Under the pieces are notes generated by a model that saw only the letters and a list, made by a program, of their open reading frames with translations, did not search any database and had not been told where the DNA came from. 13,273 nucleotides of DNA from Ga0074130 sp035565355 (GTDB taxonomy: Bacteria > Pseudomonadota > Gammaproteobacteria > Burkholderiales > Rhodocyclaceae), in the NCBI GenBank assembly GCA_035565355.1, contig DATMSM010000095.1, positions 1 through 13,273 of the forward strand. The letters run 5' to 3'. A program made the translations under genes and the position numbers. Of this stretch, positions 6,506 to 12,515 are shown piece after piece; position 1 is the stretch's first letter; every line of letters starts with the position of its first letter.

Positions 6506-7435
6506 ATGACACTGACCGATCTCAAGTACATCGTCGCCCTCGCCCGCACCCGCCATTTCGGTCGCGCGGCTGAAGCGTGCTTCGTCGCACAACCCACGCT
6601 CTCCGTCGCCGTCAAGAAACTCGAAGAGCAGCTCGGCGTCGCCTTGTTCGAACGCGCGCCCGGCGAAGTACGCCTGACCGAGATCGGTGCGCAAGTCGTT
6701 GCCCAGGCCGAGCGCACGCTGGCCGAGGCGGCGCGCATCAGCGAAATCGCCAATGCCGGCAAGGACCCGCTGGTCGGTCCCCTGCGTCTTGGCGTGATTC
6801 CCACCATCGGCCCCTACCTGTTGCCCAGCCTGGTACCGCTGCTCAAGGGGCGCGCCCCCGAGATGCCGCTGATGCTGGTGGAGAGCTATACGCACGAACT
6901 CATCGCCAAGGTGAAGAGCAGCGAGCTCGACCTCATCATCATTGCCCTGCCCTGCGAAGAACCGGGCCTGGTCGCGCAGCCGGTGTATGACGAGGATTTT
7001 CGCGTGCTGATGCCCCAGGCCCATGCCTGGGCGAAGAAGGACGGCATCGAAGCCGAGCATCTGCTCGACCAGCCGCTGCTGATGCTGGGCGCCGGCAACT
7101 GCTTCCGCGATCAGGTGCTCGACCTGTGCACGCGCGCCAGCAACTCGCCCTCGCCGCAGGTGCTCGAAGGCAGCTCGCTGGAAACCATACGCCTGATGGT
7201 GGCGAGCGGGCTCGGCATCACAGTGATGCCGGCCTCCGCCGTCGATCCGGAAACTCTGAGCTCGCCTCTGCTGGTGGTGCGGCCTTTTGCCGAGCCGTCG
7301 CCGCATCGGCGCATCGGCCTGGTCTGGCGCAGCAGTTTCCCGCGCTCCAAGGCCATCGACCTGGTGCGCGAAGCCGTGCTCGACTGCCGTCTGCCCGGTA
7401 CCCGCCAGGTCGGGCCGCGCGGTCTGGCGCACTGA
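6506..7435 (+). CDS. oxyR: Hydrogen-peroxide-sensing LysR regulator OxyR
   Basis: A 309-residue LysR-family regulator. The N-terminal winged helix-turn-helix (about 1-60, with HFGRAAEACFVAQPTLSVAVKKLE) is followed by a linker helix and the periplasmic-binding-protein-like sensor domain. It is OxyR rather than a generic LysR: the redox pair falls exactly at Cys199 and Cys208 (NCFRDQVLDLC), as in E. coli. Thr100 (IPTIGPYLLP) and Thr129 (ESYTHEL), which help bind peroxide in characterised OxyR proteins, are kept, as are Arg201 and the SSLETIRLMVASGLGITVMP block. The unusual point is Asn198, where E. coli OxyR has His. Extra cysteines occur at 25, 150 and 294. ATG 6506 is chosen because homologues begin MTLT-[DE]-L and AGAAG lies 8 nt upstream. 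An in-frame ATG at 6482 has no ribosome-binding site. It sits next to a rubredoxin/rubredoxin reductase pair and is divergent from an MFS transporter. Confidence 0.95.
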   Translation: MTLTDLKYIVALARTRHFGRAAEACFVAQPTLSVAVKKLEEQLGVALFERAPGEVRLTEIGAQVVAQAERTLAEAARISEIANAGKDPLVGPLRLGVIPTIGPYLLPSLVPLLKGRAPEMPLMLVESYTHELIAKVKSSELDLIIIALPCEEPGLVAQPVYDEDFRVLMPQAHAWAKKDGIEAEHLLDQPLLMLGAGNCFRDQVLDLCTRASNSPSPQVLEGSSLETIRLMVASGLGITVMPASAVDPETLSSPLLVVRPFAEPSPHRRIGLVWRSSFPRSKAIDLVREAVLDCRLPGTRQVGPRGLAH

Positions 7436-7463
7436 GCCGGCCAGCACCGCCTAAACAAGCATG

Positions 7464-7469
7464 TAAAAT
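7464..7469 (+). promoter_or_regulatory. Candidate -10 box for the rubredoxin operon
   Basis: TAAAAT matches five of six -10 positions in an AT-richer island (about 7452-7482) between oxyR and the rubredoxin gene, 45 bp upstream of its ATG. No good -35 is seen at 17 bp, so it may depend on an activator. No OxyR-type site is recognisable by eye. Confidence 0.35.
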
Positions 7470-7513
7470 ACTCCTTTGAATACCCCCTCCTTTAGGGTGG
7501 GCGAACTTCCAGC

Positions 7514-7687
7514 ATGAACGACTACAAGCTTTACCGTTGCATCGTCTGCGGCTATGTCTATGACGAGCGGCTCGGCGACCCCGAACACGGCATTGCGCCC
7601 GGCACGCGCTGGGCGGAGATACCGGGCTCGTGGATATGCCCCGAGTGTGACGTGGGCAAGGATGATTTCGTGATGATCGAAATCTGA
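7514..7687 (+). CDS. Rubredoxin
   Basis: A 57-residue small iron protein that carries single electrons in the cytoplasm. The four iron ligands are Cys9 and Cys12 (CIVCGYVYDE) and Cys42 and Cys45 (SWICPECDVGKDDF). Between them lie the conserved GDPEHGIAPGTRWAEIP core and the Trp40 typical of rubredoxins. The residue after Cys45 is Asp, where the common CPxCG knuckle has Gly. No Arg insertion of the AlkG1 type follows the second knuckle. The ATG at 7514 is the natural start, although no strong ribosome-binding site is present (GGGTGGG is 12 nt away). The rubredoxin reductase gene begins 22 bp after the stop, so the two are one transcription unit. OxyR lies 78 bp upstream. The electron acceptor (alkane hydroxylase, rubrerythrin, peroxidase or other) is not encoded in the window. 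Confidence 0.95.
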   Translation: MNDYKLYRCIVCGYVYDERLGDPEHGIAPGTRWAEIPGSWICPECDVGKDDFVMIEI

Positions 7688-7709
7688 CAAGAAAAACGGA
7701 GAACAGCAT

Positions 7710-8867
7710 ATGAGCCATCCCATCGTCATTCTCGGCAGCGGCCAGGCCGGCACCAGCACCGTGCGCGAACTGCGCAAGCTGAATCCGGACGTCGCCGTCA
7801 CGCTGGTGAGCAGCGATGACTGCAGCTTCTACGCCAAGCCCACGCTGTCCAACGCACTGGCGGCAGGCAAGGCCGCCGCGCAGTTGGTCGTCACGCCGGC
7901 CGAGAAGCTGGCCGAACAGCTGAAGCTCACCCTCATGCCGCACACGCAGGTGACGGCCATCGACCTCGCTGCCAAACAGCTGCTCACCGATCAGGGGGCG
8001 GTCGCCTATAGCGCGCTGGTGCTCGCCAACGGCGCCCACCCGATCCGCCTGCCGCTCACCGGCAGCGGCGCCGCCGACGTGCTATCGATCAACAGCCTCG
8101 GCGACTATGCGGCGTTTCGCGACCAGCTCAAGCCCGGCATGCACGTCGCCATCCTTGGTGCGGGCCTGATCGGCTGCGAGTTCGCCAACGATCTGCGCAG
8201 CGCCGGCCATCCGGTGACCTGCTTCGATGTCGCGCCGCAGCCGCTGGGCCGGCTGCTGCCACCACAGGCTGGCGCCTTCTTTGCTGAGAAGCTCAGCGCC
8301 GCCGGCGTGAAGTTCGAGTTCGCCGCCGGCATTACCCAGGTAGACCGCGCCGATGCTGCCTACCTGCTCGGCACCACCGACGGCAAGCAGTTCAAGGCCG
8401 ATCTCGTGCTCTCCGCCATCGGCTTGAAGCCCGCAGTCGAACTGGCCGCCGCGGCCGGACTCAAGACCAATCGCGGCATCGTCGTGAATCGCAAGTTGCA
8501 GACCAGCGCGCCCGATGTCTATGCACTCGGCGATTGCGCCGAGGTCGAAGGCCTGGTGCTGCCCTTCATCCTGCCGATCATGAATGCCGCCCGCGCCCTC
8601 GGCAAAACCTTGGCGGGCACGCCCACCGAGCTGAGCTATCCGGCCATGCCGGTGGTCGTGAAGACGCCCGCCTGCCCCACCGTGGTCAGCCCGCCAGCCA
8701 TGGGCGCCGCGGGCGTCTGGGTCGAGGAGGAAGTCGAAACCGAGGCCGGCAAGGGCATACGCGCCCTGTTCAAGTCGCCCGACGGCCAGCTGCTCGGCTG
8801 CGCGCTGCTGGGCGAAGCGAGCAAGGAAAGGCAGGCTATCGCCGCCCAATTGCCGCCGGTGCTGTAA
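7710..8867 (+). CDS. Rubredoxin-NAD(+) reductase (FAD-dependent)
   Basis: A 385-residue FAD/NAD(P)-binding oxidoreductase that passes electrons from NAD(P)H to rubredoxin. The N-terminal FAD Rossmann motif is GSGQAG (9-14). The NAD(P) Rossmann motif is GAGLIGCEFANDL (150-162), and the second FAD motif is the YALGDCAEV block (271-279). The family-specific stretches GIVVNRKLQTSAPDVYALGD and VVVKTPACPTVVSPP match Pseudomonas rubredoxin reductase closely in order and spacing, and total length is almost the same as that enzyme (about 384). GGAG is placed 8 nt upstream of the ATG. Genetic coupling to the rubredoxin gene 22 bp upstream supports the assignment over a generic ferredoxin or nitrite reductase-type flavoprotein. 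A hairpin 30 bp downstream may end this unit. Confidence 0.94.
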   Translation: MSHPIVILGSGQAGTSTVRELRKLNPDVAVTLVSSDDCSFYAKPTLSNALAAGKAAAQLVVTPAEKLAEQLKLTLMPHTQVTAIDLAAKQLLTDQGAVAYSALVLANGAHPIRLPLTGSGAADVLSINSLGDYAAFRDQLKPGMHVAILGAGLIGCEFANDLRSAGHPVTCFDVAPQPLGRLLPPQAGAFFAEKLSAAGVKFEFAAGITQVDRADAAYLLGTTDGKQFKADLVLSAIGLKPAVELAAAAGLKTNRGIVVNRKLQTSAPDVYALGDCAEVEGLVLPFILPIMNAARALGKTLAGTPTELSYPAMPVVVKTPACPTVVSPPAMGAAGVWVEEEVETEAGKGIRALFKSPDGQLLGCALLGEASKERQAIAAQLPPVL

Positions 8868-8896
8868 GCCGCAAAACGCGGATCTGGCCACCCTCT

Positions 8897-8921
8897 GCCG
8901 GGGAAATCCGGCTTTCCCGGC
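8897..8921 (+). terminator. Stem-loop after the rubredoxin reductase gene
   Basis: GCCGGGGAAA (8897-8906) pairs with TTTCCCGGC (8913-8921): nine base pairs with one bulged G and a 6-nt loop (TCCGGC). It sits 29 bp after the stop codon. No T-run follows, so termination strength is doubtful. It may instead protect the 3' end of the rubredoxin operon mRNA. Confidence 0.45.
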
Positions 8922-8972
8922 CGCTACGGCTTGGGCTATGCTTGAGACAGGTTTCGTCGCCTGGACTCTGCC

Positions 8973-9587
8973 ATGTCCACTACCTCGCTCACGCTCGGGA
9001 GTTCGCTTGCCGCGGTTGGCATTTCTGCTGCCAAGCCCGGGCAGTTGACGACCCTGCGCGAGACGCTGGACAAGACCGCCCAGCCGCCTGACGGCAGCCA
9101 GGCCGATGTCAGGCGAACGGACGACGGGAAAAAGGCCACAGAACAAGCACTCACACCCGCCGAGCAGCGGCGCCTGGCCGAACTCAAACGCATCGACGCT
9201 GAAGTCCGTGCTCACGAACAAGCGCACATCAACGTCGGCCGCGGCCTGATCACGAGCGGCCCCAGCTACGAATACACCTACGGTCCCGACGGCAAGCAGT
9301 ACGCGGTCGCCGGCGAAGTGGGCATAGACACCTCGCCCGAAGCGGCTCCACAGGCCAATATCAACAAGGGACAGCGCATCCAGGACACGGCGCTCGCCCC
9401 GGTCGACCCGAGCCCGCAGGACCACGGCGTCGCTGCCACCGGTCGCCGCCTGGAGGCACAAGGCCGCAGCGATCTGCAGGCGGAACGTCAGGCCACCGGC
9501 GCAGCGGGCGGCACAATGCCTGACAAGCGCTTGCTCGCCTACGCCAACGCCCCGCAGCCGGACGCCCAACTCGACGTGTACATCTAA
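8973..9587 (+). CDS. SprA-related putative metalloprotease
   Basis: A 204-residue protein that carries the SprA-related family core. RAHEQAHINVGRGLITSGPS places an HExxH-type zinc site at His81-Glu82-Gln83-Ala84-His85, and the strongly conserved YEYTYGPDGKQYAVAGEVGIDTS block (about 99-121) follows, where Glu115 could be a third metal ligand. The N-terminal 60 residues and the C-terminal 80 are polar, Ala/Gln-rich and probably flexible. There is no evident signal peptide or membrane helix. Proteolytic activity is predicted only from the motif, and I know of no characterised substrate for this family. Start ATG 8973 has no good ribosome-binding site. The gene is 105 bp after the rubredoxin reductase gene and probably has its own promoter. 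Confidence 0.85.
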   Translation: MSTTSLTLGSSLAAVGISAAKPGQLTTLRETLDKTAQPPDGSQADVRRTDDGKKATEQALTPAEQRRLAELKRIDAEVRAHEQAHINVGRGLITSGPSYEYTYGPDGKQYAVAGEVGIDTSPEAAPQANINKGQRIQDTALAPVDPSPQDHGVAATGRRLEAQGRSDLQAERQATGAAGGTMPDKRLLAYANAPQPDAQLDVYI

Positions 9588-9670
9588 GCCACGACCGTGC
9601 GCCACACGCACCCAAAGCACGCAGAAGGCGCTTGTAAGCCCGGCCGACACCCGTTATCGTTAGCGCATTC

Positions 9671-9711
9671 GTCCGTTCTGCGACGAGACAAGTCCGCCGC
9701 AGAACGCGGAC
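9671..9711 (+). repeat. Overlapping, mutually exclusive inverted repeats upstream of the GGDEF-EAL gene
   Basis: GTCCGTTCTGC (9671-9681) can pair with GCAGAACGCGGAC (9699-9711), eleven base pairs with a CG bulge and a 17-nt loop. A second, shorter option is GTCCGC (9692-9697) with GCGGAC (9706-9711), a perfect 6-bp stem with an 8-nt loop. Both use the same 3' arm, so only one can form at a time. A TATAAC box lies at 9718-9723, so the element may be a DNA operator just upstream of a promoter or an RNA switch if transcription starts earlier. No c-di-GMP riboswitch consensus is recognisable. Confidence 0.45.
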
Positions 9712-9717
9712 GTGCCT

Positions 9718-9723
9718 TATAAC
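9718..9723 (+). promoter_or_regulatory. Candidate -10 box for the upstream ORF and GGDEF-EAL gene
   Basis: TATAAC matches five of six -10 positions, 43 bp before the 15-codon upstream ORF. The sequence at 17 bp spacing (CGCCGC) is not a -35, and an inverted repeat occupies that position, which would fit an activated or repressed promoter. Confidence 0.35.
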
Positions 9724-9760
9724 GGCCCGGTCAAGACATGGGTCGCCAAAGGGGATCGTG

Positions 9761-9808
9761 ATGTCGAAGTCCGCTGTCGTGCATCCGTCACACCCGGCCA
9801 GGCCATGA
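9761..9808 (+). CDS. 15-residue upstream ORF overlapping the GGDEF-EAL start
   Basis: ATG 9761 opens a frame encoding MSKSAVVHPSHPARP and stopping at TGA 9806-9808. It has the best ribosome-binding site in the neighbourhood (AAAGGGG at 9748-9754, 6 nt before the ATG). Its TGA overlaps the ATG at 9805 of the large downstream gene in an ATGA arrangement, which is the classic layout for translational coupling. No homology or function is recognised for the peptide, and the act of translating it may be what matters. Confidence 0.5.
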   Translation: MSKSAVVHPSHPARP

Positions 9809-12402
9809 TGCGAGGCTGGCCGCGCTTCCTGCTGCGCGCCTTTGCGCTGATCCTGCTGATTCAGCTCGCCGCCACCTGTCTGGGCATGTGGCTGGTGGCC
9901 TATTCCGACTTCCCCTTCCGCATCGAGGCGCCGCCCGGCGCCACCCATCTCGGCCTCTCGATCGGTGCTTTCCTCTTATGCGTATGCACATTGATCGTGG
10001 TGGGTCAGATGGTCCTGCTTTACTCCATGCTGCGCCGACCCATCGCGGCCATGCGCGCCGCCACGGCTTTCGTCAAAACCCTGCCCTACCGGCTCGGCGG
10101 CCGCCTGGATACGGGCAGTACCAAGCTCGGTGAACTGGACGCACTGCTGCGCGCACTCAATGCCACGGCGAGCCGGCTCGAAAACCAGGATCGCGCACTA
10201 AAGGCGGCGCGCGGCGGCGAACAGGCGCACAAGCGCATCTTCGAAACCCTGGCCAACGCGGCGCCTCTGCCCGAGGTACTGACGCAGATCGCCCTCTATG
10301 TCGAACAGCAGAATCCCAACCTGATCTGTTCACTGCTCACCGTAGACGACAGCGGCACACATCTGCTGCTGCAGGCGGCGCCCAGCCTGACGCCCGAGTA
10401 CAACGCCGCCATGCTCAGCATCCCGATCCGCGACGGCGTCTGCTGCAGCGGCACGGCGGCCTATCGCTGCGAACGGGTGGCGATCGAGAACATCCAGGAA
10501 CATCCGCACTGGGCAGGACAGCGCGACAACGTCATCCGTGAAGGGCTGATGTCGTGCTGGTCGGAACCGCTGTTTTCCTCGCAGCGTGAGTTGCTGGGCA
10601 CCTTCGCCATCTACCAGCGCGTCCCGGCATTGCCGACGCCGGAAGAGTTCGCCCTGATCCAGGATGCCGCCAATCTGGCCAGCGTGGCCATCGAGCGCAA
10701 GCGCGCCGAGGAGCAACTGAATCTGGCCAATATGGTTTACTCGGCCAGCACCGAAGCCATCTTTGTGGCCGACGCTCACGATTGCCTGATTGCCGTGAAT
10801 CCGGCCTTCGAACGCCTCACCGGCTACGCCGCGCGCGAAGCGATCGGCCGGCCGGCCGGCTTTCTCAAGGCCGAGCGCAATCCACCCGATCTGCAGGAAC
10901 GCATCGACGAGGCCCTGGAACAGACCGGCCACTGGCAGGGCGATGTGTGGAGCCGTCGCAAAAACGGCGAGATCTATGCAGAATCGGTCACTGTCACCTC
11001 CATCCGCGACGACGACGGCAGCCCGCGCTACCGCGTGGCGCTGTTCTCCGACATCACGGAAAAGAAGAACACCGAACAGGCCGTCTGGCTGCAGGCCAAC
11101 AACGACGCACTCACCAACCTGCCCAACCGCCGTCTCTTCCGCGACCGGCTGGTGCAGGACATCACCCGAGCGGCACGCTCACGCCAGCAGGTGGCCCTGC
11201 TGTTCCTCGACCTTGACCATTTCAAGCAGGTCAACGATGTGCTCGGCCACGATGCCGGCGACACCTTGCTGATCGAGGCAGCGCAGCGCATTCGCGCCTG
11301 CGTGCGCGACAGCGACACGGTGGCGCGTCTCGGCGGCGACGAATTCACCGTCATTCTCTACGGTGGCGATTGTGTCGCCGTCGCCGAGCGCGTGTGCGTG
11401 CAGATACTCGCCAGCCTTGCCCAGCCTTTCCAGCTGGGCAAGGAGAAAGCCTATATCTCGGCCAGCATCGGCATCACCCTCTATCCCGACGATGCGCGCG
11501 ATATCGAAGGCCTACTCAAGAACGCCGACCAGGCCATGTATGCCGCCAAGGAGATCGGCCGCAACGCTTACTCCTGGTTCACCGCCGAACTGCAGGAGGC
11601 GGCGCAGGCCCGTCACGCGCTCGCCAACGATCTGCGCAATGCGCTACCGAACAAGGAGCTCGAGCTCTACTTCCAGCCCATCATCGACATGGAGAACGAA
11701 CACCCGGCCAAGGCCGAGGTGCTGCTGCGCTGGTGTCATCCGGTGCGCGGCATGATCAGCCCCGACGAGTTCATCCCCGTGGCCGAGGAAATCGGACTGA
11801 TCTCCGACATCGGCGACTGGGTGCTGGGCGAAGCCGTACGCCTGGCGCGTGATTGGCCCACGGTCAACGGCCAGTCCGTCAGCCTCTGCGTCAACAAGTC
11901 GCCACGCCAGTTCGCCGCGCAGGACTGCGCCGAACGGTGGATCGCCACGCTGGCCGCCGCCGGCTTCGACCCACAGCGGACGATTTTCGAGATTACCGAA
12001 AGCACCATCATCCAGGATCGCCACTCGGTTTCGGAAAAGCTGACCCGCCTGCGCGACGCCGGCATCCGCATCGCCATCGACGATTTCGGCACCGGCTATT
12101 CCTCGCTCGCCTATCTCAAGAAATTCCCCATCGACTATCTCAAGATCGATCGCAGCTTCGTGCGCGACATCAGCAGCGACACCAGCGACCGCGCCTTGTG
12201 CGAGGCCATCATCACCATCGCCAACCTGATGGACATGCAGGTGGTTGCAGAAGGCGTGGAGAACACCGAGCAGCGCGACTTTCTCTTCAACGTCGGCTGC
12301 GACTTCTGCCAGGGCTATCTCTACTCGCCGCCGCTGTCGGCGTGGGACTTTGTCGAGTTCCTGCGCAAGACCGATCTGAGGTTGGCGAGCAGGGTCGCCT
12401 GA
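9805..12402 (+). CDS. Membrane-bound GAF-PAS-GGDEF-EAL cyclic-di-GMP enzyme
   Basis: An 865-residue inner-membrane signalling protein with domains for both synthesis and breakdown of cyclic-di-GMP. Transmembrane helices lie at about 8-31 and 47-76, with a short periplasmic loop between. A HAMP-like/coiled segment follows (77-140), then GAF (about 145-298), PAS (306-424), GGDEF (430-590) and EAL (605-855). GGDEF is intact (510-514, RLGGDEF), with an inhibitory I-site RDSD at 501-504 five residues before it. The EAL motif reads EVL (638-640, AEVLLRW). The other catalytic positions are kept: the Asn in NKSP, EITES, DDFGTG (759-764), Lys780 in LKIDRSF, and EGVE (816-819). Both activities are therefore possible. 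ATG 9805 is preferred because helix 1 begins just after it and it overlaps the stop of the upstream ORF. A GTG at 9712 would add 31 non-family residues without a ribosome-binding site, and ATG 9808 is equally possible. Input ligands are unknown. Confidence 0.94.
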   Translation: MMRGWPRFLLRAFALILLIQLAATCLGMWLVAYSDFPFRIEAPPGATHLGLSIGAFLLCVCTLIVVGQMVLLYSMLRRPIAAMRAATAFVKTLPYRLGGRLDTGSTKLGELDALLRALNATASRLENQDRALKAARGGEQAHKRIFETLANAAPLPEVLTQIALYVEQQNPNLICSLLTVDDSGTHLLLQAAPSLTPEYNAAMLSIPIRDGVCCSGTAAYRCERVAIENIQEHPHWAGQRDNVIREGLMSCWSEPLFSSQRELLGTFAIYQRVPALPTPEEFALIQDAANLASVAIERKRAEEQLNLANMVYSASTEAIFVADAHDCLIAVNPAFERLTGYAAREAIGRPAGFLKAERNPPDLQERIDEALEQTGHWQGDVWSRRKNGEIYAESVTVTSIRDDDGSPRYRVALFSDITEKKNTEQAVWLQANNDALTNLPNRRLFRDRLVQDITRAARSRQQVALLFLDLDHFKQVNDVLGHDAGDTLLIEAAQRIRACVRDSDTVARLGGDEFTVILYGGDCVAVAERVCVQILASLAQPFQLGKEKAYISASIGITLYPDDARDIEGLLKNADQAMYAAKEIGRNAYSWFTAELQEAAQARHALANDLRNALPNKELELYFQPIIDMENEHPAKAEVLLRWCHPVRGMISPDEFIPVAEEIGLISDIGDWVLGEAVRLARDWPTVNGQSVSLCVNKSPRQFAAQDCAERWIATLAAAGFDPQRTIFEITESTIIQDRHSVSEKLTRLRDAGIRIAIDDFGTGYSSLAYLKKFPIDYLKIDRSFVRDISSDTSDRALCEAIITIANLMDMQVVAEGVENTEQRDFLFNVGCDFCQGYLYSPPLSAWDFVEFLRKTDLRLASRVA

Positions 12403-12418
12403 GGGCATACAACACGCA

Positions 12419-12470
12419 AGCTTGCCGACAGCTATGTTCGATATTTCGACAGCTTGCCGACAGTTGCCGT
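12419..12470 (+). repeat. Phased direct repeats in the promoter of the efflux gene
   Basis: AGCTTGCCGACAG occurs perfectly at 12419-12431 and 12451-12463, 32 bp apart (about three helical turns). A partial third TTGCCG at 12464-12469 follows the second copy directly at a 10-bp step. The shorter unit GACAG[CT]T occurs at 12427, 12448 and 12459. The array ends just before a -10 box. This fits tandem binding of an OmpR/PhoB-type response regulator or similar activator. Confidence 0.6.
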
Positions 12471-12473
12471 CCC

Positions 12474-12479
12474 TAGAAT
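12474..12479 (+). promoter_or_regulatory. Candidate -10 box for the TolC-like gene
   Basis: TAGAAT matches five of six -10 positions. The expected -35 position (12451-12456, AGCTTG) is a poor match and is occupied by the direct repeats, as in activator-dependent promoters. Transcription would start about 30 nt before the GTG start. Confidence 0.5.
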
Positions 12480-12515
12480 GCGGAGATTCCTCCAAGCTCT
12501 CGGTGTCATCGTTTC

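Noticed and set aside
5107..6807. An N-terminally extended MFS protein of 566 residues
   Set aside because: The extra 163 residues are antisense to oxyR and cross the divergent spacer. The normal first membrane helix follows ATG 6318.
5933..7447. A 504-codon minus-strand frame across oxyR and the start of the MFS gene
   Set aside because: It is antisense to oxyR and out of frame with the MFS gene, and its translation is Arg/Gln/His-rich without domains.
7485..7497. CCCT/AGGG mini-hairpin upstream of the rubredoxin gene
   Set aside because: Four base pairs only, with no support as a regulatory structure.
9597..9611. GTGCG-5 nt-CGCAC hairpin after the SprA-like gene
   Set aside because: Only five base pairs and no T-run, so it is not distinguishable from chance in GC-rich DNA.
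8082..9650. A 522-codon open frame on the minus strand opposite the rubredoxin reductase and SprA-like genes
   Set aside because: It spans two real genes and the spacer between them, has no family motif, and mirrors the codon bias of the plus-strand genes.
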